In this document: one piece after another, positions 13,633-21,034 of the stretch
How the letters are laid out: each line of letters starts with the position of its first letter
How positions within the stretch are numbered: the stretch's first letter is position 1
Source: an uncultured bacterium
Lineage (GTDB): Bacteria > Actinomycetota > Coriobacteriia > Coriobacteriales > Coriobacteriaceae
NCBI GenBank assembly: GCA_905215945.1
Contig: CAJMRZ010000006.1
Coordinates: 1-21,034 of the forward strand
Length of the DNA: 21,034 nt
Direction: 5' to 3'
Position numbers and translations under genes: made by a program
Notes under the pieces: generated by a model
Database searches by the model: none
The model's input: only the letters and a program-made list of their open reading frames with translations
What the model was told of the DNA's origin: nothing

Positions 13633-16537
13633 GCGCCTCACCGCACCCCTGCGCCTTGGCGTTCATGATGAGCATCTGAAGACGGTTCTCCACGTTGGCG
13701 AAGCTCACGTCGGGATCGTAGTCGAGCGGCAGGAACTGCGCCGTGGGATACTGCTCCTTGAGCGCATGGATGAGCCCGCGCCCCACGACATGGTTGGGCA
13801 GACACCCGAACGGCTGCAGGATCACGAAGTTGCGGCAGCCGCGCTTGGCGTGCTCGAGAATCTCCGCCGGAATCAGCACGCCCTCGCCCGCATCGAACGT
13901 ATGGTGCAGGATCTTATCGCTCGCGCGCACGAGCTCGGGCATGCGCGTCGGCGGCTCGTAGAGCGGGCTCGCCGCGCCCAGGCGGTCGCAACGGTCGTGC
14001 GCGAGCTCGAACAGGTTGTCCGCCGTGGCGTACCAGGCCTTTTCGGGCAGCGACAGGTCGACGTGGAACTCGCGCGACTGCGCATGCTTGTAGAAATAGG
14101 TCTTGCGGATCACGTCGGTCATGCGCGCCTCGATGACCTCGAGCCCGTTGTCCTCGAGGTAGCGCTCGATCTCGTGGTTGGCGCCGAGATGGAAATTGAG
14201 CAGGTACTCGCCCACGATGAGAACGGTCGGATGCGGGTTCGAGCGGTCGTACGGAACGGCGTCCATGATCGCAAGCGCGCGTTTGAAGCCCGTCGCCTGG
14301 CCTCTCAGCCCGGAGCGCTCCATGCCCTCGATAACCTCATCGAGCGCGCGGTCGAACGCAGCGTCCGCCGCGCCCTTCTCGAGCTCGTAGGGACGGATGC
14401 GCCTAAGCAGGGCCTCGAGGGCATCGATCATGGGAAGACCGTAGGCGATCTGGATGCTCGGGCCAAGGCCGAGCTTGAAGCCCGGATGCGCATTGTGGGC
14501 ATCGACGTCGTCGTTGGTGAGCACCGGGACATAGTCGTATCCCGCGTCGTCGAGCGCGCGGCGCAGCAGGGGCATGTAGTGCGTCAGGCGGCAGTCGCCG
14601 ATATACTTGCCAGTCACCACGGCGACGTCGTGCGGGTCGTACTTACCGCTCTCGAGTGCCGCGAGCGCCTCGCCGATCACGATTTGCGCGGGGAAGCAGA
14701 TGTCGTTGTGCACATAGCGTTTGCCCAGGCGGATGGCATCCTCGCGCCCGATATCAAGGGCCTCGGCGCGCACGCCCTGATTGCGCATCGCCGCGGTCAT
14801 GAGCCTGCAGAACGCATGGGAGGTGTTGGGGACCAGCGCGATCTTGTCGTGCCGGTCGCGCTTGGTGTACTTGACCTTATACGGGTCGTCGAGCGGATGG
14901 ACCGCGTGCACCCGGGCGCCCTCGGCACGCTCCTCCGCGCGACGACGGTTGACCGACTCGATAAACGAACGCACGCGAATGCCCATGGGACCGGCGACGT
15001 CGCTCTCATCGAGCTTGATCATCATCGGAACCTTGGAGCCCATCTCGCCCATCATGCGCGCGATCTCGTCGGTGAGATACGCATCGTGGCCGCAGCCGAA
15101 GCTGCCCATCTGCACGAGCTCGAGCTCGGGCGTCGATGCGACGATGACCGCGCACGACAGCATGCGCGCATGGTAGTTGTTCACGATGTCGATGCGGCTG
15201 TTGGAAAGATCGACGTTGCAGACCCCCGGCACCGCATCGGGCGTCAGCACGGGGATGCCGCGCTCAGAGAAGAGCTTGGGCAGCCCGTGGTTGACCAGCG
15301 GGTCGTTGTGGTACGGGCGCGAAGCGATCACCACCGCGTAGCCGCCGTCCTCGCGCACGTTCTCGAGCACCTGCCTGCCGCGCAGCTGCAGCTGGTTCTC
15401 AAACGTCTCCTGCGCGCGGTCCGCCTGCTCGGTCGCCTTGGCAACCAGGTCGGCATCGATATCGAAGGTCTCCTTGCACCACGCCTTGAGCTGGCGGTTT
15501 CGGTCGCCCTCGTCGTACCAGTGGAACAGCGGCGTATCGAACGGAACGCCGAAACGCTCCTCCGGGTTATCAGAATTGCGCATCACGTAGGGGTATCCCT
15601 TTACGACGGCGCACATCCACTCGCTGGTAGAGGCGGTGTTTTCGGTGGGCACCGTCGTGATGATGGGCATGAAGATGCGGTCGACGCCGGCGTCGACGAG
15701 ATTGCGGATGTGCCCGTGGACGAGCTTGGCCGGGAAGCACACGGTGTCGGATGTGACGTGCGCCAGACCGCGCTCGTACATCGCCTTGGTGCTGCGTCCC
15801 GAGACGCGCACCTTAAAGCCGAGCGTGCTGAAGAACGTCGACCAGAACGGCATGGTGTCCCAGAACTCGAGCACACGGGGAATGCCGATCGTGACATCGC
15901 GCCCCCCGCTGACGGGAACCGTGGGGTACGACTCGAACAGCAGCTTCTCGCGGTCGACAAAGAGATTGGGGGCAGCCGCGGTCCGGTCGCGCCCCGTGCC
16001 GGGTGCATGTGCCTCGCAAGCACCCTGCGGACGCAGCTCCTCCGCCGCGGGAACCTCGCGCACGAGCTCATCCCATGAGATGGCGCCGCCGCGCGGGCAG
16101 CGATTGCCCGTGACGTAAAGCGAGCCGTCGCCAAATGCCACGACCGCGCGCTGGCAGCGGTTGTTGCACCGACGGCAGGTAACGCCGCCGAACTCGCGAT
16201 GCTCGAAGCGCTCCACGGCATCGAGCCCGATAAACGACGTGCCGGCGTCGCCCTTGCGGCATTCCTCGCGCGCGAGCAGGGCGATACCGATAGCGCCCAT
16301 CAGCCCCGGGTGGGGCGCACGCGTGACGGGTTTGCCCAGATACTGCTCGAATGCGCGCAGCACCGCGTCGTTTCGGAACGTGCCGCCCTGGACGACGACT
16401 TTGTCGCCCAGACGGTTGAGATTTGAAACGCGAATGACCTTGGTGAACACGTTCTCGATAATCGAACGGCAGAGACCGGCCATGATGTCGCCCGGACCCT
16501 TACCGCGCCGCTGCTCGGAAACGACGCTGCTGTTCAT
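13616..16537 (-). CDS. 3' fragment of the activase gene (end of ATPase domain 2 + DUF2229 region)
   Basis: If translated separately, the first in-frame ATG after the frameshift is at 16537 (MNSSVVSEQRRGKG), with no good ribosome binding site. It contains the end of ATPase domain 2 (VVVQGGTFRNDAVLRAFE, GLMGAIGIALLA), the four-cysteine stretch TCRRCNNRC...GNRC that looks like an Fe-S site, and the DUF2229 module (IGIPRVLEFWDTMPFW). Repeated CFPA motifs (DTVCFPAKLVHGH, DICFPAQIVIGEAL), GSFGCGHDA and a C-terminal QPFGCLPNHVVGRG follow; they are of the HgdB-like fold and bear conserved cysteines. The frame ends inside the TetR gene start. Confidence 0.6.
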   Translation of the reverse strand: MNSSVVSEQRRGKGPGDIMAGLCRSIIENVFTKVIRVSNLNRLGDKVVVQGGTFRNDAVLRAFEQYLGKPVTRAPHPGLMGAIGIALLAREECRKGDAGTSFIGLDAVERFEHREFGGVTCRRCNNRCQRAVVAFGDGSLYVTGNRCPRGGAISWDELVREVPAAEELRPQGACEAHAPGTGRDRTAAAPNLFVDREKLLFESYPTVPVSGGRDVTIGIPRVLEFWDTMPFWSTFFSTLGFKVRVSGRSTKAMYERGLAHVTSDTVCFPAKLVHGHIRNLVDAGVDRIFMPIITTVPTENTASTSEWMCAVVKGYPYVMRNSDNPEERFGVPFDTPLFHWYDEGDRNRQLKAWCKETFDIDADLVAKATEQADRAQETFENQLQLRGRQVLENVREDGGYAVVIASRPYHNDPLVNHGLPKLFSERGIPVLTPDAVPGVCNVDLSNSRIDIVNNYHARMLSCAVIVASTPELELVQMGSFGCGHDAYLTDEIARMMGEMGSKVPMMIKLDESDVAGPMGIRVRSFIESVNRRRAEERAEGARVHAVHPLDDPYKVKYTKRDRHDKIALVPNTSHAFCRLMTAAMRNQGVRAEALDIGREDAIRLGKRYVHNDICFPAQIVIGEALAALESGKYDPHDVAVVTGKYIGDCRLTHYMPLLRRALDDAGYDYVPVLTNDDVDAHNAHPGFKLGLGPSIQIAYGLPMIDALEALLRRIRPYELEKGAADAAFDRALDEVIEGMERSGLRGQATGFKRALAIMDAVPYDRSNPHPTVLIVGEYLLNFHLGANHEIERYLEDNGLEVIEARMTDVIRKTYFYKHAQSREFHVDLSLPEKAWYATADNLFELAHDRCDRLGAASPLYEPPTRMPELVRASDKILHHTFDAGEGVLIPAEILEHAKRGCRNFVILQPFGCLPNHVVGRGLIHALKEQYPTAQFLPLDYDPDVSFANVENRLQMLIMNAKAQGCGEAHGETA

Positions 16538-18059
16538 GAACACCGTGCAGCGGCTGCCTGCCGAGAACGGCGGGGGCTTTGGACGAAAATGCCTCGGTCG
16601 CGATATCCTCAACGGCTATTCCGAGGTTTTTGGCAAAACCCTCGAGGAACGAGCCGCAGCCCGCAGAGCACGCCTCGTTGACGACGATATCGGTCAGCAC
16701 GCCGTGGTTGAGCCAGATGGCCTTCATATCCTGTCCGCCGATGTCGAGCACGAAGGTCGCATCGGGAACGCATGCGCACGCGGCGCGGGTGTGCGCGACC
16801 GTCTCGACCGTATGGTAGTCGGCGTGGAACGCGCGCGCGAAAAGCTCCTCGCCGTATCCCGTGGTGCCCACGGCATCGATCGCAAGCGTGACTCCCGCTG
16901 TCTCCCAGCGGTTCTTCAAGCTGACAAGACCCTGTTGGGCGACGTCGAGCGGTCTGCCGTTATTAGACGCGTAGAACGAATCGACAAGCTCACCCGCCTC
17001 ATCGACCAGGGCGAACTTGGTCGTCGTGCTCCCCGAATCGATACCGAGCGCCACACGCACCGTCTCTCCGGGCGCATACGCATCCGGACCCTTTGCCGGC
17101 GTCTCTTTGCCATGGCGTGCCGTAAAATCCGCCTGCTCGACAGGTGTGGCAAAAAAGGGCTGGGCAAGACGTCCCTCCCCGCTTGCGGGCGCGACCGTCT
17201 CGAGCTTATCCAGCCGGACAAAAGCGTCGGGAAGGTCGATCGGTTGGGACGATGCGAACATGTCGGTCAGCGACAGGGCGGCACCGCGCGCGACCATGAT
17301 CTGCGGATCGCGCGGGACGATAACCTGATCGTCCGATAGATTCAGTTGCTCCCGGAACACGCGGACCAGCGTGGGGTTGTAGGCGAGCGTACCGCCCTCG
17401 AAGATTACCGGCGGCTCGATGTCGATACCCTGGGCCAGACCGCCGATCGTTTGGCGGGCGACCGCGTGAAGCGCCGAAAGCGCCAGGTCGGTGGTAGGAA
17501 TGCCCTCGTTGAGCAGCGGCTGGATATCGGTCTTTGCGTACACGCCGCAGCGGCCCGAGACCTCGTGGACGGTCGTTCCCCGGCTTGCGAGCTGCTCGAA
17601 CTCGCCCGATTCGGTGCCGACCCCCATGAGCTTTGCCATCTCGTCGATAAATGCACCGGTACCGCCTGCGCACGAGCCGTTCATGCGCATGTCGGCAACC
17701 TCGATGTCTCCCTTATCGTTGGTGCGGAAGAAGATCATCTTGGCGTCTTGGCCGCCCAGCTCGATGGCGCAGCGCGTCTGCGGATAGAACCTGCTGATCG
17801 CGAGCGCGTTGGCGACCACCTCCTGAACGTACGAGGCGCCCAGCGCGGTCGCGATATCGCGCGCACCCGAGCCGGTCACCGCAACGCGCAGCGACTCATG
17901 GGGAAAGCGCTCGGCGAGCTCGCCGAGCATGGCGCGCACGCTCGCTGTCTGACACGCCCCGTGGCGGCGATATCCCCACCACGCCTCGGTCATATCCTCG
18001 TGCATCGCGTAAACTTTGGTCGTCGTCGACCCTACGTCCAGTCCTACTAGCAACGCCAT
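16500..18059 (-). CDS. 5' fragment of the activase gene (two BcrAD/BadFG ATPase domains)
   Basis: As read, this frame gives 519 residues: 500 genuine ones followed by 19 out-of-frame residues (RQPLHGVHEQQ...). It starts at ATG 18059 with GGAG 4 nt upstream. Domain 1 covers about 1-265; domain 2 starts near 334. It could still fold domain 1 with its Cys130/Cys171 pair, but domain 2 lacks the second ligand. The extended -10 box TGGTATATC (18100-18092, minus strand) lies just upstream, next to the palindromic operator. Confidence 0.65.
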   Translation of the reverse strand: MALLVGLDVGSTTTKVYAMHEDMTEAWWGYRRHGACQTASVRAMLGELAERFPHESLRVAVTGSGARDIATALGASYVQEVVANALAISRFYPQTRCAIELGGQDAKMIFFRTNDKGDIEVADMRMNGSCAGGTGAFIDEMAKLMGVGTESGEFEQLASRGTTVHEVSGRCGVYAKTDIQPLLNEGIPTTDLALSALHAVARQTIGGLAQGIDIEPPVIFEGGTLAYNPTLVRVFREQLNLSDDQVIVPRDPQIMVARGAALSLTDMFASSQPIDLPDAFVRLDKLETVAPASGEGRLAQPFFATPVEQADFTARHGKETPAKGPDAYAPGETVRVALGIDSGSTTTKFALVDEAGELVDSFYASNNGRPLDVAQQGLVSLKNRWETAGVTLAIDAVGTTGYGEELFARAFHADYHTVETVAHTRAACACVPDATFVLDIGGQDMKAIWLNHGVLTDIVVNEACSAGCGSFLEGFAKNLGIAVEDIATEAFSSKAPAVLGRQPLHGVHEQQRRFRAAAR

Positions 18060-18091
18060 AATGCTCCGTCTCTCGCATTTTTCCTGCTAGA

Positions 18092-18100
18092 GATATACCA
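18092..18100 (-). promoter_or_regulatory. Extended -10 element of the activase-TetR operon
   Basis: The minus strand reads TGGTATATC, a TGn-TATAAT-like box, about 30 nt upstream of the start codon. The matching -35 position falls inside the palindrome at 18109-18129. Confidence 0.4.
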
Positions 18101-18108
18101 CTCTACGT

Positions 18109-18129
18109 AATACAACAGACTGTTGTATT
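18109..18129. promoter_or_regulatory. Palindromic operator, probably for the operon's TetR regulator
   Basis: AATACAACAG (18109-18118), central A, CTGTTGTATT (18120-18129): perfect 10-bp arms. It overlaps the expected -35 region of the operon whose last gene encodes the TetR protein, the usual layout for autoregulation. Confidence 0.65.
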
Positions 18130-18146
18130 TAAACTCCGTATAAAAA

Positions 18147-18174
18147 GCGGCTGCCGAAACGCTTCAGCAGCCGC
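18147..18174 (-). terminator. Intrinsic terminator of the DUF2798-type gene
   Basis: GCGGCTGC (18147-18154) pairs perfectly with GCAGCCGC (18167-18174). On the minus strand the stem is followed by TTTTTAT. Confidence 0.85.
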
Positions 18175-18340
18175 CGAATGCACCAACAGATTGTTCTGCG
18201 CGCTAGCACGTCGGGCAACGGAGCAGCACGGGCCCTCCGGTCATGCGCACCGCTCACGCCCGCGATGTCGCCGAGAGAGCTATCCACGCTTAGGGCTCCA
18301 ACCAAGCAAGTCGCCCGCGCTCAGCAGATCCCTAAGCGAG
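18175..18340. other. Intergenic stretch without recognised feature
   Basis: About 165 bp between the DUF2798-type stop codon and its terminator. No gene or repeat was recognised. It forms a long 3' untranslated region for the minus-strand gene. Confidence 0.4.
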
Positions 18341-18889
18341 CTACTCGCACTCAGGAGCCATAGCCTGCTCCAAGAGCTCGGCATGCTCCTCCTCGAAAAC
18401 CGTCCCCACAGGGAAGGCGCGACGGAAGACGAAGCGGGAAATCGGACCGGCTACCAAAAGGTTCCACGGCAGCGCCATCACAAAATTATGCGGGATGTTG
18501 ATCATCCAGATCGCGGGCACGGAATACAGGTTCGCAAGGATGCCGCCGGGCATGTGCGTCAGACCCTCGCAGGCACCGTACAGCGACATGATGATAACCA
18601 TGGGGACGACCATGCAGGAGCTGACGGCGAGCGTCATGGCAAGTGGCGAGCTCTTGCCCGGCGTGACCAAGTACTTAAAGGCGAAACCCTTGGCGAGCGG
18701 GCTGGCGACGAACCAGTCGCAGCACATGGCAAAAATGTAGGCAACGGGGAAGCCGAGCCACGCAGCGGCAACGACCTCGCCGTTGATGGCCCCATGCTGC
18801 AGGGCAACGTTGTAGATGCTCATCCAGAGCACCATGCAAAAGCACATGATAAAGGTGAACAGCAGGCTCTCTCGTTTGTTGATAGGCAT
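18341..18889 (-). CDS. DUF2798-type integral membrane protein
   Basis: A 182-residue protein with four predicted membrane helices (SLLFTFIMCFCMVLWMSIYN, VVAAAWLGFPVAYIFAMCC, AMTLAVSSCMVVPMVIIMSLYG, and WMINIPHNFVMALPWNLLVAG). The pattern of two repeated pairs, with N-terminal NKRES and the final LVAGPISRFVFR, is that of the DUF2798 family, whose role is not established. The start at 18889 is chosen from AAAGGA about 11 nt upstream; the frame is open 20 codons further but would run into the leader. A strong hairpin with a T-run lies about 50 nt upstream of the start, so the gene may be attenuated. Its own terminator is at 18147-18174. Confidence 0.7.
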   Translation of the reverse strand: MPINKRESLLFTFIMCFCMVLWMSIYNVALQHGAINGEVVAAAWLGFPVAYIFAMCCDWFVASPLAKGFAFKYLVTPGKSSPLAMTLAVSSCMVVPMVIIMSLYGACEGLTHMPGGILANLYSVPAIWMINIPHNFVMALPWNLLVAGPISRFVFRRAFPVGTVFEEEHAELLEQAMAPECE

Positions 18890-18938
18890 AAAGGGCAAAA
18901 TCCTTTCTGTGTTACGCCGCGGCACCACGCAACAAAAA

Positions 18939-18983
18939 CGGGCGGGCAAGATGGAGCTGTTGGGACTTCATCTCGCCCGCCCG
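18939..18983 (-). terminator. Strong terminator-like hairpin in front of the DUF2798-type gene
   Basis: CGGGCGGGCAAGATG (18939-18953) pairs with CATCTCGCCCGCCCG (18969-18983) with one mismatch. On the minus strand it is followed by TTTTTGTTG. It sits within the probable leader of the DUF2798-type gene and 220 bp after the ThrE gene. Confidence 0.7.
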
Positions 18984-19028
18984 TGGTACGTGCGTCTGCG
19001 ACTACTTATGTGGTGGAACCAGCCTAGC

Positions 19029-19048
19029 ACGAAACGCATGCGCTTCGT
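19029..19048. repeat. 20-bp near-perfect palindrome upstream of the DUF2798-type gene
   Basis: ACGAAACGCATGCGCTTCGT is self-complementary except for one base pair. It could be an operator for the minus-strand gene at 18341-18889. Confidence 0.5.
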
Positions 19049-19099
19049 AAGCGTTGAGTTTATGAAGATGCAGGGCACCGATAATCCCCCGACCCCATA

Positions 19100-19166
19100 A
19101 GTTGCGGTGGAATACGGACTGTTTTGACCCTTTAAGCAGCAATTCAGTCCCTATTTCACCGCAACT
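19100..19166. repeat. Foldback repeat (22-nt arms) after the ThrE gene
   Basis: AGTTGCGGTGGAATACGGACTG (19100-19121, arm shown in the same sense) and its complement at 19145-19166 differ at two positions, with a 23-nt loop. It has no T-run and resembles a dispersed foldback repeat. Confidence 0.65.
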
Positions 19167-19169
19167 CAT

Positions 19170-19202
19170 TTGGTGCAAAGTAACCTGTCCCCCTTGTACC
19201 AA
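19170..19202 (-). repeat. Divergent GGGGACAGG-type stem-loop repeat, minus orientation
   Basis: TTGGTGCAAAG pairs with CTTGTACCAA; the minus strand carries GGGGGACAGGTTAC in between. It shares the GGGGACAGG core with the repeats at 888-3613 but has a different stem, and directly abuts the ThrE stop codon. Confidence 0.6.
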
Positions 19203-20771
19203 TTAGCTGGTGTGGCGCCAGCGAGGGTCGGTGAGCGTACGCGCCACACCCAGTCCAACGGGCAGAAACGCTACGATGAGCACTGCGCGCACAAACCAGC
19301 CGAGCATATTGACCGTGTCGAAGGTGCACATGTAATACATCGAGCGATACAGATACAAGCCCGGCACCATAATGACAATCGAAGGCACCGTGAGGGCGAT
19401 GCGCGGGTAGGTGAGCTTGACTTCAGCCAAGCTTGCGAGCAGCCCCGATACCAACGCGCCGATAAACGCTGCTGCCTCGGGAGGCATTCCCGTGCTGAGG
19501 CCCAGGAAGGGAATCATCGTCGGCGCATCGACAAGGGTCAGACGCAGGGTATTGGACACGGCGCCGATCAACCCAGCTGCCGCGGCCATCTTTACCGGGC
19601 TGTTGAACATCACCGAGAAGCCGAATACGCCAACGAAGCTCATCACCACGCGCAGGAGCGTAAGGGCAAGCGGCGAAAGGCCCAGTGGGGCAAAGTCGTC
19701 CGGCGCCAGGCCAACACACTCGGCAACCATCCAACCTACGAGGGTCGCCATCACAATAATCGATACGGCATATGAAAGGCGCTCGATACCGCTTCGCATG
19801 TCGAGCTTAGCGATGTCGAGGCCTGCCGTAATGAGTGGAAAGCCGGGAATCACAAAGAGCATGGCGCCGATATAGCCTTCTTGGTGCGACATTGCCCCCG
19901 GTATGACCTGGCCAAGGCCGAGCAATGCCAGCAGATACGAAACGCAAGCGAGCGCAACGCCGGTCGTCAGCGCGCTGAACTGACCAAGGCCTTGCTTGAG
20001 AATATGGGAGCGGGCAAAGTTGCCGACACCCGCGCCCACGAACGCGCAGGCCATCTCGATAGGGCCGCCGCCGAGCAAAAAAACGAAGGCGCCACAGGCG
20101 CAGGCCGCCGCAAGGCCCTGTTGCCAAGGCGCGTAATCAGGTTTTGAACTCTCAACGGTCTTGAGCATCTCGTGATACTCGTGCACCGTGAAGCGACGAC
20201 CATAGGTCTCGATTTCCTTGAGGAAACTCTCCATCATCCAAATGCGATGGGTATTGACGCCCGTTGTGGGCAAGCTGACGACCTCATTAAAGCAGTGACC
20301 ATCTTCGATGCAGGTGCACTCAAACGACAGAAGACTTAAGTCAACGTGGATGGTGACACCGAGTACGGCGGCAACACGATTCATGGTATCGCGCACGCGC
20401 CAGGCACCCGTTCCGCTTGCCAGCATAAGCATGCCGGTGCGGCAGATGATGGATGATTTATCGGTGAGCGGCGCATCGACGGCAAGCTCATCGCCTGCCG
20501 TCACGATCTGGTGCCAGTCAGTTTTCATATGGAGCGCGCCGGCACGAACGCCGTGGTGCATGGGGGCTCTCGAAAGCAGCGAGTTAAGGCGCGAAGGCTG
20601 TGAGGGCTCCGCCGATTCGCCCTCGTCCTCGTCGGGCTCTTCATCGACCAGATCAAAGGAATCAAGCGGCGCTGGCTCGCGACGGTCGATCAGCTCCTCG
20701 TCCTCATCATCAAAGTAATTGAACTGATCGAGCATGTCCTCTTCGATTGAACGCTCGCTCGCGTCGTCCAT
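19203..20771 (-). CDS. Threonine/serine exporter family protein (ThrE type)
   Basis: A 522-residue protein. Residues 1-68 form a very acidic, probably disordered tail (EEDMLDQFNYFDDEDEEL..., DEEPDEDEGESAE). A cytoplasmic ThrE N-terminal domain follows (ICRTGMLMLASGTGAWRVRDTMNRVAAVLGV), then about ten membrane helices. It therefore joins the ThrP-like N-terminal part and the C-terminal ThrE_2 part in one chain, as in Corynebacterium ThrE. The family exports threonine and serine by proton antiport across the cytoplasmic membrane; the substrate here is inferred. GGAAGGGAG lies about 7 nt before the ATG. It is a single-gene unit. Confidence 0.87.
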   Translation of the reverse strand: MDDASERSIEEDMLDQFNYFDDEDEELIDRREPAPLDSFDLVDEEPDEDEGESAEPSQPSRLNSLLSRAPMHHGVRAGALHMKTDWHQIVTAGDELAVDAPLTDKSSIICRTGMLMLASGTGAWRVRDTMNRVAAVLGVTIHVDLSLLSFECTCIEDGHCFNEVVSLPTTGVNTHRIWMMESFLKEIETYGRRFTVHEYHEMLKTVESSKPDYAPWQQGLAAACACGAFVFLLGGGPIEMACAFVGAGVGNFARSHILKQGLGQFSALTTGVALACVSYLLALLGLGQVIPGAMSHQEGYIGAMLFVIPGFPLITAGLDIAKLDMRSGIERLSYAVSIIVMATLVGWMVAECVGLAPDDFAPLGLSPLALTLLRVVMSFVGVFGFSVMFNSPVKMAAAAGLIGAVSNTLRLTLVDAPTMIPFLGLSTGMPPEAAAFIGALVSGLLASLAEVKLTYPRIALTVPSIVIMVPGLYLYRSMYYMCTFDTVNMLGWFVRAVLIVAFLPVGLGVARTLTDPRWRHTS

Positions 20772-20839
20772 ATAGACGCTCCCTTCCTACCGACTAACCC
20801 CCATCCTAGGCAGCAACGGCTAAAGGAAACATAAAAGAG

Positions 20840-20874
20840 ACGGCTGTCATGCGAGCCATGTGCTCAACAGCCGT
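20840..20874 (-). terminator. Terminator-like hairpin upstream of the ThrE gene
   Basis: ACGGCTGT (20840-20847) pairs with ACAGCCGT (20867-20874), with an inner GAGC-catgt-GCTC. On the minus strand the stem is followed by CTCTTTTATGTTT, so it would end a minus-strand transcript coming from the right. Confidence 0.55.
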
Positions 20875-20993
20875 TGGGCAGTCGTTTAAGAACGTCCCCA
20901 ATGACTACATCGAAGTTCTAAGTGTCAACCAAGTCAACGCCGCAGGTAGAGGACGGACAGCGAGCGACGTCCAGGGCGAACAAGTTGGCATGA
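20875..20993. other. Short region between two terminators, no gene recognised
   Basis: About 120 nt without a recognisable coding sequence or known RNA family. A small RNA or a tiny peptide gene cannot be excluded. Confidence 0.3.
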
Positions 20994-21034
20994 AAAAGGC
21001 AAGGCATAGACCTTCTGGTCATGCCTTGCCTTTT
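20994..21034. terminator. Strong bidirectional terminator at the window edge
   Basis: AAAAGGCAAGGCAT pairs with ATGCCTTGCCTTTT, and inside, GACC-ttct-GGTC; only one A is unpaired. T-runs are present on both strands. The window ends within the plus-strand T-run. Confidence 0.85.

Larger units (their letters stand above)
13616..18059 (-). pseudogene. Giant acyl-CoA dehydratase activase-DUF2229 protein, frameshifted
   Basis: Two adjacent frames are halves of one gene. Allowing for a 4-bp duplication (TGCC TGCC on the plus strand, 16555-16562) gives one protein of 1479 residues, within the usual size of this family. The order is: ASKHA ATPase domain 1 (GLDVGSTTTK; Fe-S cysteines 130 in NGSCAGG and 171 in GRCGVYAK), ATPase domain 2 (GIDSGSTTTK; Cys464 in EACSAGCGS and the post-frameshift Cys in SRCTVFMNS), then a Cys-rich stretch (VTCRRCNNRC) and the DUF2229/dehydratase-like part. 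Such proteins use ATP to drive an electron from an iron-sulfur cluster to a 2-hydroxyacyl-CoA dehydratase or related reductase; the substrate is unknown. A sequencing error is possible. Confidence 0.8.

Noticed and set aside
13499..16078. 859-codon open frame on the plus strand
   Set aside because: It is antisense to the activase gene with low-complexity Arg/His/Val-rich sequence and no known domain.
19009..19020. T-box-like GTGGTGGAACC on the plus strand
   Set aside because: No plus-strand gene, terminator or specifier loop follows, so the match is chance.

Overview
The window is high-GC DNA (apart from one AT-rich island) with closely packed genes. It carries a ClpC-type chaperone, a two-domain acyl-CoA dehydratase activase fused to a DUF2229-type module, a MoaC-MobB fusion and many copies of a GGGGACAGGCACC stem-loop repeat. 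Together these suggest an anaerobic gut actinobacterium of the Coriobacteriia, most likely Collinsella or a close relative. This is inferred from protein flavour and repeat type; no rRNA gene is present to confirm it.

Layout, left to right. Positions 1-737 hold the end of a molybdenum-cofactor gene (MoaC C-terminus joined to MobB). Positions 738-3620 hold an MFS exporter and a Cof-type HAD phosphatase among stem-loop repeats; two 137-bp composite repeats in direct orientation bracket the MFS gene, and the right copy supplies its stop codon. Positions 3620-4246 are AT-rich and carry the start of a small secreted-protein gene. That gene is cut by an IS110-family insertion sequence (about 4247-5779) flanked by a 13-bp direct repeat. 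Joining the flanks across the repeat restores an open frame. Next come mntP (manganese efflux) and a complete HipB/HipA module with a 17-bp perfect inverted repeat in its promoter region. On the minus strand follow pepD, clpC, a TetR regulator and a very large activase gene broken by a 4-bp duplication. The TetR gene overlaps the activase gene's end, and a palindrome at the operon promoter is its probable operator. The right end has a DUF2798-type membrane protein, a ThrE-family exporter and strong terminators.

The most interesting part is the IS110 element. The roughly 240-nt non-coding stretch upstream of its transposase is dense in hairpins, is bracketed by a 9-bp inverted repeat, and contains an 8-mer identical to the insertion target that extends 2 nt into flanking DNA. 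This is what a bridge RNA with a target guide would look like. Other points worth checking are the frameshift in the activase, which falls just before an Fe-S ligand cysteine; the three-half-site hipBA operator; the structured MFS leader; and a terminator-like hairpin in the leader of the DUF2798 gene.
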